Source: Trogon surrucura
Lineage: Eukaryota > Chordata > Aves > Trogoniformes > Trogonidae
Assembly: GCA_020746105.1 (NCBI GenBank)
Contig: CM036624.1
Span: 2,971,562 to 3,035,561, forward strand
Reading direction: 5' to 3'
DNA: 64,000 bases
The position numbers were made by a program, and so were the translations under genes. A model generated the notes under the pieces. It was not told the origin of the DNA. It saw only the letters and a program-made list of their open reading frames with translations, and searched no databases. This document shows, piece after piece, positions 47,366 through 59,092 of the stretch (position 1 is the first letter of the stretch; every line of letters starts with the position of its first letter).

Positions 47366-50300
47366 CAGTGAAGGAGAGATTGACCCTGTTGGTTTTGTAT
47401 CTCCCCTTCAAGTAGGGTTTGGTGCTATTGGGTTGCCCTTAGCATTCTCTTCAGCTGACTCAACTAGCCTTTCCTACTAAAAACCCAACCGAAGGTCACT
47501 CTGTAGGGTTAAGTGAAATAGAACAACACTTTCTATTTAATATTTAGTTGCTGTTTGGCATACTTTTAATTTGCTGTCCTGAATAACAATGCCCACAACC
47601 CTCTGCCCAGAGCTTACTTGTAACTGAGGTTTTGCTAATAGGTGATTTTTAAATATCATGTTCCTGTTTCTAGTAAGAGCATAAGAATTTCAGTTTAACT
47701 TACTACACTGTCGATACCTAACAGTGTTCTTTGCCGTAGGCAGTTAACGTTGGGTTTTTTGTAATTCTATCTGTAAAAATGCTACGTCCCTGAACTACAG
47801 TCATCAGTAGTTGACAATCTGCCATATTTCTCTTGGAAGCATTACTTCTCTGATGTGTTATAGGATAATATGATAGCAAATGCCTGGTTCTAAGAATCCG
47901 TGAGTACATGAAAATAAATCTTACCTTACATCAATGTGAATACAAAGCCCTTGCATTGCAACTTGCTATATTTTCTGTGGTGCTTTCAGATATTACAGGC
48001 TAACCTGGATCAGGCCAGATTACTACTTTCAGAGATTACCAGTCACTAAATTCTTCATACATGGGTACAAAAGGTAATTAGTTATTTGGGCATTTATTCC
48101 TGTGCGAGTATCTCAAAATCAAGCCAGGATAGGGCACCCTGTGACACGCTGCTCAAACTGCTACCTTTAGAAAGAATGTAAACGAAACGTCCAAATAAAA
48201 TCTGATCGCAAGTACCATGACATTGGTAGCGTCCAAACTGGAAGACTGTTATTTTTAAGACAAAAATTAAATAAAATTTGAAGGTCCAGTCTCGCTCTGT
48301 TTTGAAACAAAGTTTCTCACAGCTTTTGGTGCAGCACTGCAGGATTTAATAACAAGATTCCTTCCTGCCTGTTGATGGCTGCCAAGCTTACTACGCAACA
48401 ACAGGACCTTTCTACCACACAAGACCCTTGGCAAAGAGACTCACCCATTTTTTTTTTGCTCACTTTCAATTTCACACTTCTAAAAAAATCACTGCAGGTA
48501 GGGAAAAAAAAATAAGTCTGAGGCACTCTACTATAGAAATCAACTGTTACAAACTACTTAAAACACCTAGATTTAAACTAAAGGCTTATTAAAATAGAGA
48601 GACCTTCCAACCTATGCCCATACTATCCACATGGGCTGCAAGACAGGACTCAGTAATTGCAGATGGGGTCACAATTACTCATCTCTATAAAGCCTGTACC
48701 GTATCCCTGTAAACAATTACAACACTAAAAAGGCAAACCAAGCCCATCAACCTGTACCACGCCAAAGCGCTGCTTTTTATTAGTGTAACAAAATCAATCC
48801 CAGTGAAAAAGTTCCAGAAGCGCTGAGACGCAACGCTCAGTAAAAACAAGAATTTTGGCAGGACCTTGGCAAATAAAAAAGTTAATGCTATGAAGCCGCT
48901 CTAATCATGTAACAGACGGGTTTTTCTCTTAGTTTTCATCACATTACAGACATACTGTTTATATATTGCTTCTTGGCATATCTTTACAAGACAGAGAAGG
49001 TGCTGCCTTTTACAGAGGAGGCCTATTTTTATTAATCTGTCTGTGCCCAAGAGCAGTCACTGCTCATTCTGGATCATCATTGCTCATGATCTTTTATGAC
49101 ACTCAAAGGATTTATTTCTGAAAAAGAGGCTATAAAAATCCAAAAACCTTAATCATCTCTCAAATTCAAATGCAGCTGACTAAAACCCCCATGGTAGAAA
49201 ATGAGAGTGAGGAGGACAAGCCAGATCAGAGCATGGTGGGGAATGTTTTCTTTGTAAATCAGACAAAAGACATGTTTACAAAAGAAAGGAAAAAAAAAAA
49301 GAAAGAAAGCTTTCCACAATATTAATTTACTGTGCTAATGCAAACTGAGCAGTGATTTATGAGCTCTGCTGCCTCACCAAGAAGTAGTCTAGCTCCCAAG
49401 CCAATAGCTTGTCTAGTTCGTCTTTTAGGATTCAAATAAGCTACAGAAAGACGTTCTACATATCTTTGATTCCAAGTTGTTTCTTCCTATTGATAGGATA
49501 ACTCTTTATTCTTCCTTTTGCCCCGTTTGAGGGGGTTTTTAACTTGCAGTACTAATTTATTTCGAAGTTGCAAAATTCACGTTAGTAAAGAGTTTTTAAA
49601 ACATAATCACTGCGGCAATTCAAAGATCATCTATGTTAATCCTAACAAACTGCATTCAGATAAACATTAATGGGCTGATTTACAAGTAATAAAGCAAGGA
49701 TGGGACTATTCTTAATTTATCCCGCTGTGTTCAGATATTACCACACATGTGGCAGAGGAGATTACCAGCAGTTCTGAGACCCCCACGATTCTTCAGCCAT
49801 AACAAAGCAGATTAATGACAGAGTAATAAGGTCAGCTCAGGTATAATGCAACCTTTTCTCCTGGATTACTTTAGGACTAAATTTCACCCAATTTGACACA
49901 GAATTTCATTTTACTTGCTGATTTGGGTCATTGTCTTAAAGCAGAATAGTAGTGAATTCTGTGTCTGAGGGAAATGAAAGATCTACAACCCAGGAGATTA
50001 AATCTCTCGTTTAATCTCTCACTAGTTCAGGTTCTAGATAACAAAAACTAGTACTTGCCTTCACACAATTGTTGAGAAGAGAATGACTTGCTCCCCAAAA
50101 CTAGAAGTTAAAAGAAAATCAGCACTTCTGAAGATATCACAGACAATATATCTGGTGAATTTCAGGCCATTTGGGAAGAATTAAACCAATCACAGGCGCA
50201 GCTGAAAAGAATTAATCTAGCTGCTTAAAGTCATCATCTTCATTCTGAGAAAGAAATGAAGACAGAGAACAGTAGGTGGAAAAAAAATATAAATCTAGTA

Positions 50301-51953
50301 ATGTATCTGATAACACAACTGTCCCAAATGAATTCACTGTTAGAGAAGACAGTTATTACCTATAAAATGAAAGGCTATAAATATAAATAGTTCTTGAGAA
50401 AAGCTGGTGTATCTCCAAGATTTCATATACAATCTCTAGCTGTTTTCTGACAGATTAATTATCTCATAATAAAACCATAAAACCTTTTAATTAAATGCAA
50501 AGTGAAAAGTCGTGTACTCCCATGCAGTGGAAACATCAGCAGTGATAAATGCCGTGCAGCTGTAGTAAATACATCGTTATACCTGTGTTTATGGGAAGGC
50601 AAAGAGAAACAGGTGTGATCCATGCAGTAAAAGCAAAGGGTTTAAGGCAAAGAGATCAGGTTTCTAGGTCAGGGATGATTCCTGACGTTTTATTTCTTTG
50701 TTTATGGTTACACTTATAACAAAAATAAGACTCCCTTCATGGCATTGTGGAAGACTGAATTCCCCATGCTGTCCATAGCCTTTTGGGATGGAAAGTGCTC
50801 TGAAAATTAACCTACTTAATTTACATAAAATCCTGTGTTGCCCGGCTTGCAGATGGACTTTTCTGGTCAGTTTTCTAAAGGATCAGGTAAAACACAACAG
50901 AAAAGGAGCTCAGAAGCTAAAGGTAGAAGGGCAAAGCCTTGCTTTCCTGCGTTTGCACCAACTTCAGCTGCAAGCCTTTACTCCCTCTTCCTCTTGAGAC
51001 CGACACAAACGCATTTTTCTGACTGTAAGAAAAAGGCAGCTTGCTTGGCTCAAGGCACCGACCCCTTCCATTTGGTCACCTGTATTAAAAAATGAAGATT
51101 CAATAAGGATACTATTTTGGAGTGCCTTCTGCCCCTGCTCCTCCACCTGCAACACCTAAAACACCTTACTGTGACTGCATAACTTGCTATAGCCTCAAGA
51201 AAATGTTCAAGAAGCACTGATGTCTCTAACCAAAGCCTTGACATCATGAGCATTTTAGGAAAAATTGTTGGTTATGTTACCTAGCACGTTAATAATGCTG
51301 CGCCTCACAGTTTCATCCTTTCCAATTCATCGAGCTTTGAAGGAAATTAATAAATATGTGAATTATCTATTTAAAAATGGTGGAAGGTTAAAACATTGCA
51401 ATGTTAAGAAACACATCCTCTGCAGATTTCTTAGGCTGATTTCCTATATTTTCTGTCGTAAATCTTCCAGGTCACTTGAACTTTTACCGTGAATGCCTAC
51501 TTAGCCCAAGATGCTACCTTTAAAGTATCTTTCCTACTGAGAGAGGACCAAGAGTAAATGCCTTTATTACAAGGGAGATCACAGGGCATCTTAAAACAGT
51601 GTCTGTGGAGGGAATGGAAATGTTCACAGTATGTGAAAACACAGGCGTGTCGAATGGTTCCTGATGGGCTCTGTTTTGATGAAGACAGAGAGGAGGATGC
51701 TTAGAGCACTGAGCAACATTCAGTTAATCAAACAGACAATCTGGACTTAATAATCAAAATTAAGCTTTTATGGAGCCTCTTTGTTAAAACTCAAGACAAC
51801 AACATTTCCAAGATCTTAAAGGCTTAATTATCAATAACCTGATGCATACTTATGACCCTAATATTCCTGTTTCTTTGGCATAAAAGAATAAATAACATCG
51901 ATCTTTAAATTGGGTGAGTGCAGAGTGAAAGGGGGAAAAGGAGAGTGCATATG
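47366..51953. other. Non-coding, possible conserved stretches
   Basis: No gene recognised. A minus-strand segment ending in a strong donor (TGTAAG/gtaagatt, near 47933) has no pyrimidine tract at its acceptor and is not called. 49600-50600 is AT-rich, with few repeats and several ATTAAT/TAATTA motifs, and could contain regulatory elements. This is speculative. Confidence 0.4.
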
Positions 51954-52225
51954 CGTCCATTGACAAGATAAGGGGCAATGGGTGGAAGCTGGAACACAGG
52001 AGGTTCCATAAAAATATGAGGAAAAACTTTTTCACTGTGAGGGTGACAGAGCCCTGGCCCAGGCTGCCCAGGGAGGGTGTGGAATCTCCTTCTTTGGAGA
52101 CATTCAAAACCCGCCTGGACGCGTTCCTGTGCGCTCTGCTGTAGGTGGTCCTGCTCTGGCAGGGGGGTTGGACTAGATGATCTTTGAGGTCCCTTCCAAC
52201 CCCCGACATTCTGTGATTCTGTGAT
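51954..52225 (+). repeat. CR1 LINE 3' fragment (~270 bp)
   Basis: Begins at 'gtccattgacaagataaggg', continues 'caatgggtggaagctggaac' and 'ggagggtgtggaatctcctt', and ends 'acattctgtgattctgtgat'. It is very similar to the CR1 at 15.0 kb and the complement of that at 8.3 kb. Confidence 0.93.
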
Positions 52226-54725
52226 ATGGAAGAGGTCACTATGTCACCTCCAGAAAATTCTGAGCCATCACCAAAAAGAGATTGTCTCGGTACAAAGTAA
52301 AACACGATTGAAAAATGTGGTTGGAAATTCAGGTGAGGTTCCCTCAGTTGATGATACCTCTCAGACCGGTTAACGAATCCTTCCTTACATGACCCTTTCC
52401 GTCCCGTTGCTCAAAATATACCAATTCTCTAAGTCGGCTGTTGAGACACAACATCCCAACACTTTCTACCAAAGCAGACTACTACATTTGGTACAAAAAA
52501 GGGCTGTGTATATCTGTAGTTTTTCGAGAGAAGGAATACAGGGTAAACTCCAGTTAGCACCATGTTACACTGTCCAGCGATTCGTACTAATTCTGCAGTG
52601 AATCCCTTCACCTGCGTTAAGAAAAGTCTTACTGTTAAGGTTATTTCTGTGGACACGGAGGCGTGTAGCACATTTTATTGTTTCTGTTATTGGATTAAAG
52701 ATTTTGCAATGCACTCTAAAGCACTTGAGGGCTTTCTTAGGGAAGAAAGCTATAAAATTGTATTTGAAGTGTTTCTCCTTATGACAAGCAGTTGTATTAT
52801 AATAGAAAAATGACAGGGTATGAGCTAGAATTTATTAAGCTTTATTATGCTGAATAATGTTTAGTTTAATAACAATTGGGGAGGATAAAAGCACAATGTG
52901 AATGTGACTAAAAAAAGAAATATTTAAGCCATGTGGTAGTTATTAATATAAGTCAACATAATTTTTGACAGCTATCCAAATATCCTAAGAACCTTTTCAA
53001 AGTCATGGTCCATCTAGATGCAAAACCTGTATTTATTTGAATATATAATATCAAAAGAAAGAAAATATGCAAAATCTAAGCACCAAAGTATGTGTATATT
53101 CTAATGAAAGCAAGTTACTGAATGTGAAAGTCAGTGGAAATGGGGTTTTTTTATGATACTTTTGAGAGAGTTTTGAAGATTTTGGGTGCCTAAAGATGCA
53201 GATATTGAATACAGAACAGGAACTTGTGCTATAGCATTTGTGCTATACCATCTCAATGACAAAACCCAACTTTTTAGTCACGCGGGAGACAAATAAGCCA
53301 CAGAAAAAGCAAGAAAGAAATTCAGTCTTTTGAGATATTAAACACAGAGTAAAACTAATTTCTACCTCTACCATTCTACTATAGTTAGTAGAAACTTGCT
53401 GCAGTCTGTCTTAAATCAATTTAGAAAAATAGTTATAAAAAAATAAAAAGATAAAAGAAGCTTCAGTTTAGGAATGCATTTAAATACACACTTAGCTTTA
53501 AGCATAACCTTAAATTCCATGGATTATACACTTTGTTGGGCATTTTTTCAATGCTTTTTCTGAAGGAGTGTATTTGTTTCACTTTCCTGCACACACGCAG
53601 TCCCTTTCCCTATTGACAAAATGCTGCAAACTATGAACACTCCATGCTGCTACTATTATTTTAATCTGATTCGGTATCGGATGTACTGGTGGCTGCTATC
53701 GTTGCCCCCTGAAATAGCGCAGTGAAAGGCTACTTCACACAGTAAAAAAAAAATAAAATATGGAGAATTGACATGAGAAAGCAATTATGTGGGAAACATT
53801 GAATCAAGCATTCCCAGATGGTATATTTATATAGAGAATAAACTGTCACGGAGCCAAACTGGAAGTCTGTGAAACTTCCCCCATTGTTAAAGGGACACTG
53901 TCCTGTAGCCTGAGGCCCCCAAACTGCAAGAGTATTTTACTAAAATTAAGATGAAATACAAAGGGATCAATTAAAACTCAAACCCGTGATCTTGTTTCTT
54001 TTAACATAAAAATCCACCTCCAGTACTAAGAAGTTTAAAAGTACTATTACACGGACTATATGGAAGCAGGAAATAAAACTGAATGGGGAGAAAAGTGAGG
54101 CTGAGTGTTTTCTAGTGTCACAGTCTGGGCTTTGTGAAATACAGAAAAACAAACAAGAGAGTGATAGATCCAAAAAAAGAAGTAATTTAAAATTGTTTCC
54201 ATTGTAATAAACCGCGTTGTCAGGTCAGCATTTTCTATTTTTTTACAAAAAAGTATGAGCTTCATTGACAGTAACCCTCTAAAAACCCCAGCCCCTTACA
54301 TAATATGTCGATGAAAAAGAATAAATAATTGCTCAGATACAGCAACCCCAGCAACAAGAGCAACCAAAGCAGAAAACAGATTGGCTAAGTTCTGCAGGTA
54401 CTCTCAGGACTCTTTACATCACAAGTTGTAAGTTTTATGCAGGCAAAAGCCCGATCTCAGTCTTATTTAGCTCTTGGTACAATGAGGTGTAAAAATGAAA
54501 ACTAATAAATCCAGCACTTTTGCACTCAACAACTGCAGTCGTACTTAGCAGCATATGCTTTTCCTTTCAGCAAAATTTCTGAAGATGAGAAATGGACTAA
54601 GTTCATGACATTTGGAGGTTTTTTAATTATCGAAACTTCAAAACATCTCTGACTCATCAGTTTGGTCCACTTTCATCGCCTGCAGAAATCTGAAGTCTCT
54701 GAATTTTTCATTTAAATAAGTTTGC
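52226..54725. other. Non-coding, weak splice-like segment
   Basis: A minus-strand segment 52569-52611 (acceptor cttttcttaacgcag, donor-like gtaacatg) reads VKGFTAELVRIAGQ in one frame, but the donor is weak and it is not called as an exon. The rest is AT-rich and unrecognised. Confidence 0.35.
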
Positions 54726-54766
54726 ATATATATATGTGTGTGTGTGTGTGTATATATATATGTGTC
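54726..54766. repeat. Composite TA/TG microsatellite
   Basis: An (AT)n block, then a (TG)n block, then a second (TA)n block ending 'atgtgtc'. It is a compound dinucleotide repeat of about 40 bp and likely length-polymorphic. Confidence 0.95.
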
Positions 54767-57324
54767 TATCTGATGATTTTAAAATTGAGGCTAAAAATGT
54801 ATGTTTTCTGGTGCCTGCAGTTAGAGCAAGAATCAGAAAGGACAAACAACACAAACATAAGCGGAAAGAAAAAGCTTCTCTAGACATCTTTAAGCCTCCT
54901 AAATATCTGGGTGAAGTTTCAAACTTTGTTTCAGCTGAACTTGTTCACCCCTATTAAGGCAAACCTACTGGAAATCTGAATTAGAAATCAAGAATAAATA
55001 TTGCGTGATGAACACATAAGCCAAACCGTAACAGCGTTACAATACCAGAGAGCTGGAGTGTATTTGTAATTATCGTAATTATTTTAGCATTTTCATTCCT
55101 CAGATAGAAGAAAGAGAATGCCATTTCTATAGAAGCAAAACCAAAGTGATGTTATCACAATCTTGGGATTTTATATAACATTTACAAAAGCCCTATTAAG
55201 TTATGGTGTGCGTGCAAAATTGTCTTTTTTAGCGAAAAGTATGGCTGAGCGTGACCTGCCATTGCACCTCCAACAGCTCTATAGTCACGACGCTTACTCT
55301 ACAGACTAGCAAGCCTACCTACTGCCTTCTGTTATCTAGTTTATTCACATACCTGATGGCCAGCTGAGAGGTTTTGGCCACTTGACAAAAGAGTATGTTT
55401 TTAGAAAAATTGGAAATGGTCAGTAGAGAATAAGGAAGTGGTTCTGGTGAATGGCCAGAGCCTGGGACAAGTTGAGTTTTGAACACCAAGGACATTATTC
55501 ATGTAAAAGCCTGGGCCCAGTTTCCCTCAGGAATGGGCAAAGTTCCCAGTTCCTTAAGACATCTGTTTGATATTACCAGACTCACTAGGGAAGGATTCAA
55601 GGAGTGCAGAGCTGGCTCAGAATGTCTCAGCCATGGAGACAAAGTCCAATTTTTTTAACAAAGGGAGTTTAGGGAGCTGAAGGGGAAGAGGACTTGGAGG
55701 GGTCAGCTGCATTCAAGAAGAAATGAGGGACAGAATAGGTCCAGGGCGGAAAGAATCTCTGAGGTTAGACAAACACCAGGATGGAGGGAGAAGAGCGCAA
55801 TCTCAGGAGGATCAAGAGGCAAGCAGAAAGGCATCAGATGGGCCTGGGTGGGAAGGGGGCACAAAGAAACTGTGGACCACAGTTGGAGGTGGACACTGCC
55901 CTTCCTCTCTCCTTCTCTATCTGTACTTCTCTTCTGTTTGCCTGGAGTAAGGGACTTCTACTCCTGCCAGGATGCCTCACATACCTGCTCTTCTCAACCC
56001 CACCTTCTGCTTCACACCCCACGCAAACAAAAGTGGCCTCTTCTTCCCTTCAGTATGCTCAGCCTCTATCCCAAGCTCCTGTAGATACAAGAGAAGAGAC
56101 CAGTGCCTGAGTCCAGTTTGGACCTTGCCCCAATGGTAGAGAAGGAAGACTAGGGATGGGCTGAAGAGGCAAAGACAAGTGTTGGAACAGCTTTGCATCC
56201 AGCTGCAGAAGAACAGGACTTCCCAGATGAAGACCCCAGCCCTTCCCTGAGGGGCAGGTGGTGGGACGCTGCTCTGGGTGAAGAGGCCAGTGCTCATGGC
56301 CTCAGCCACAGGGGGTGTGGGCAGACGTGGTGTCTCCAGAGGACATGTAAGAGCTGGCAAGGGACTGGAGGAAGAGCAGTGCTGGGCCAGAGGGAAATCT
56401 GATAAGTGAAATGAATCCAGCGAGAAAAGCAATTTTAGGGAGTTGTGAGAATTACGGAAGAAAACGCATCAAGATGATTATATAATAAACTCCTGAAACG
56501 GACCAGTGAAATGGGAAGATTCCTTTTTCAGTTCTACAGTGTGAACAAATAACTTCAGAAACCAAAAGACAAGATGCGTAATCAGTTTTTCAGATGATCA
56601 TAGGACTTGATGCCCAGAGAAAGCACTGTGCTGTGGATACCTAGTCAAATCAACTACAGAGGAATGGCAGTACACTTGAAATTGCTTTTACTTATAGGAG
56701 TAGTTTGGCTATTTTGGAAATCTCGTCGATATTTGTTCATTCAGTGTCCATCATTTTGCCTCACAAATATTGCAGTAACCAGCTGATTCTGACAGCCTTA
56801 CAAACCATAGTGTCTCAAAATTCATAACTGGCATCAACAACAAAATCTGTGGTCCAGGAACAGCATCCAAATTATTAATACAAAACGATTGCCCACAGCC
56901 AGGCCTTTTTGTGTTTCATCAGCAGTCGGAACCACCACCACAGCCTAAAAGGCTAATAAACTGCTAACACCTGAAGGAGGGAAGAACTGAAATGAGCACA
57001 ACAGTGCTTGCTTTCTCATCAGCTCACAAATCACCCTAAATCATACAGCCAGCATATGGTGTGTCTGGCAGATCAGTGGTGGCACACAGAGAGCTGCACA
57101 TATCTGCCCCTTTGGTGCATCAGTTGCTAAGTGCTGGGCAGACAGGCACTACCCACAGCTCGAGCCACACCACGGGCAACAGGACACGGCTGCTCACAGC
57201 AGCTGGAACCGGGTACAACGGCAGCAGCACGACACGTCCCACAGCTCCAACTGAAAGAAAAACTCCAACTGTGTGGGTGAAAGCTGAGTGCCATTGCGAT
57301 GCGACCCAGTAGCAACATTGCTGG
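54767..57324. other. Non-coding; GC-richer patch
   Basis: 55700-56400 is purine-rich and GC-richer than its surroundings, with overlapping open frames on both strands and no recognised domain or good splice pair. Nothing else was seen. Confidence 0.45.
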
Positions 57325-57621
57325 GTCATTAGGGACAGAACCAGGGGGAATGGGTTCAAGTTGCAACAGGGCAAGTTTAGACTGGACATTAGGAAGAAAT
57401 TCTTCACGGAAAGAGTGGTCAGACACTGGAACAGACTGCCCAGGGAGGGGGTTGAGTCGCCATCCCTGGATGTGTTTAAGTGTCGCTTAGATGTGGTGCT
57501 GGGTGAGATGGTTTAGGGGTGAACTTGTAGTGTAGGGTTAATGGTTGTAGTGTAGGGTTAATGGTTGGACTTCGTGATCCCAAGGGTCTTTTCCAACCTG
57601 AACTCTTCTATGATTCTATGA
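57325..57621 (+). repeat. CR1 LINE 3' fragment with internal duplication
   Basis: The blocks 'gggggaatgggttcaagttg', 'gactggacattaggaagaaa', 'ctgcccagggagggggttga' and terminal 'cttctatgattctatgac' identify a CR1 of a different subfamily from the 8.3/15.0/52.0-kb copies. Near the 3' end, a 20-bp unit 'ttgtagtgtagggttaatgg' is repeated exactly in tandem (57525-57544, 57545-57564). Confidence 0.88.
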
Positions 57622-57764
57622 CTAGTGAGGAGGACTATAGTGGTAGCACACAGTAAATAAAAAAAAAAAAAAAAGCACAAAATCCTTGCATCTGGTTGAA
57701 AGAAAACACAGCAGCAGAGTCTGTTATCTTACACGATTTTCCCAAACAAGCTATAGGGCTGCAC
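57622..57764. other. A16 tract
   Basis: A16 at 57659-57674 follows the CR1 by about 40 bp. No other feature. Confidence 0.8.
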
Positions 57765-58070
57765 TCAGACTTCAGACAGCAGATCTGGGTCTTCTCTAAC
57801 TGAAACAAATGGGTGTTTGCCAGCTACTTCAAAGGAAGTATTTAAAAATGAGACCGTTAAACAGCTAAGGGAGCTGATGTAATCATATTTTAACCCAATT
57901 ATCCTTTCCAATATGTATTTGTCAGCATTTAATCCCATCTGCCATTGTGCTGCCCAAGTGCCTAAATTGTATGGGTCCCTCAAGAGTTCTCTAGTTTTGG
58001 CTAACCCAACAAATTCTGTGCCATATGCAAATTTTAATTTGCAAATGTTCTCCCTCATTTCCAGAGTCTG
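57765..58070 (-). pseudogene. Degenerate LINE reverse transcriptase relic
   Basis: The minus-strand frame from 58058 contains CKLKFAYGTEF, which aligns with the F(A/V)DDT-L catalytic box of CR1/L3-type reverse transcriptases. It is followed at the right spacing by LLRDPYNLGTWAAQWQMGLN then ADKY, matching the family pattern L..DL..L..WA..WQM.FN.DK. The catalytic Asp pair has become Tyr-Gly (TAT GGC in place of GAY GAY), so the enzyme would be dead. Beyond the DK motif the similarity fades. Length (about 100 codons) is a small part of a usual ORF2. It is much older than the CR1 3' ends nearby, probably an ancient CR1/L3-like insertion. Confidence 0.65.
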
Positions 58071-58445
58071 TTAAACAACTGGTCTTATTACGGGAACTCC
58101 TCAGTTAATTCTTTGCCACTTGGGGATTTTACCAACTTCTCTGTTTTGTTTTCTACCACTTTACCAATCTCTCATCTGCGGAAGGAATCAATCTCTAAAC
58201 CTTTGTACACATAGATGCCTTACTAACCACTTTTTAGAGACTTTGGAAAAAACCACTCAATAGAATAAATAACATAAACCAAACAGTTCCTTCAGTCACT
58301 CTCATGTTGACACAACAAACAGATACTAGTAAACTCGAGACTCTTTTTTCTTTAATAAAATACTCCTCTTTATTGCTTTGATACCTTCTTGTGACTTCTG
58401 CAGATATTTTATTATTGTTTCTAGTTACTGTTTTAGTCCCTTTAC
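58071..58445. other. Non-coding
   Basis: An open minus-strand frame at 58234-58530 shows no domain. Nothing firm was seen. Confidence 0.4.
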
Positions 58446-58480
58446 CTGGGGCTTCAACAAAGTCCTTTGGTTCCCAATTT
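58446..58480 (-). CDS. Weak candidate microexon (35 nt)
   Basis: Acceptor aaaattttcttag and strong donor CCCCAG/gtaaaggg on the minus strand bracket 35 nt with two open frames (one reads NWEPKDFVEAP). Too short for the frame to be informative. Confidence 0.15.
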
Positions 58481-59043
58481 CTAAGAAAATTTTTTATTTT
58501 TTTCCAATAAATAGGTGCAATATCTAGCATCCAAGATGATATAAGCTCACTGACAGGTATAGCTTATGTTCTAGAGGAAATAATCTCTGCTTCAACTATA
58601 CTAATTTAATTCAAATGTAACTACAGCCACAGTAGGACAAAAACTCAGCTAAAAAGTAGTGTCAAAGTGTAAGACTAAGGCTGCCCTAAATTTCAACAGA
58701 CACTCTCTGTGATCCCCTCACCACTGTCCCAGGGGAAGATAACAGGGAAAGTTTGAGGTTGAAAAAAAAACCTTGAACCAGTGGAATGCAAAGAAAATAG
58801 CAATTAGAATAACAATGAAGATGTTGAACACGGATACAAGCATGAAAATATATTCAAAGATATAAGAGAATACGCTAGCACAGAAGAGGCACCTTTCAGA
58901 TGACAACTAGGTCTCAAGCAGAAAAAAATGTTCCAGGCTGGACTCAGCAGCAGATAGGACCCGAGTCCAGAGTCCCAATGACATTCAAAAAAAAAAAGGG
59001 GAAAAACAAAAAAACAAACATAAAGGTCCTGTGCCACTCTCAC
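58481..59043. other. Non-coding
   Basis: Nothing recognised. Short A-runs occur near 58759-58770 and 58988-58998. Confidence 0.5.
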
Positions 59044-59092
59044 CTGGGGAGGCAGGGAAACGCAGCCTGTTTTGTCAGATGATGCTCCTCTT
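59044..59092 (-). CDS. Candidate short exon (49 nt), product unknown
   Basis: The minus strand has an excellent acceptor (cacctcctgtttccacacag) and an excellent donor (CCCCAG/gtgagagtgg) 49 nt apart. Two frames are open: RGASSDKTGCVSLPPQ and EEHHLTKQAAFPCLP. The splice sites are among the strongest in the window, but the length makes coding status undecidable. It could also be a non-coding exon. Confidence 0.25.

Noticed and set aside
51294-51347. Minus-strand segment between acceptor tttccttcaaag and donor gtaacata
   Set aside because: All three frames contain a stop.
55720-56440. Cluster of overlapping open frames on both strands
   Set aside because: Explained by GC/purine-rich composition with few stops. 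No good splice pair and no domain.
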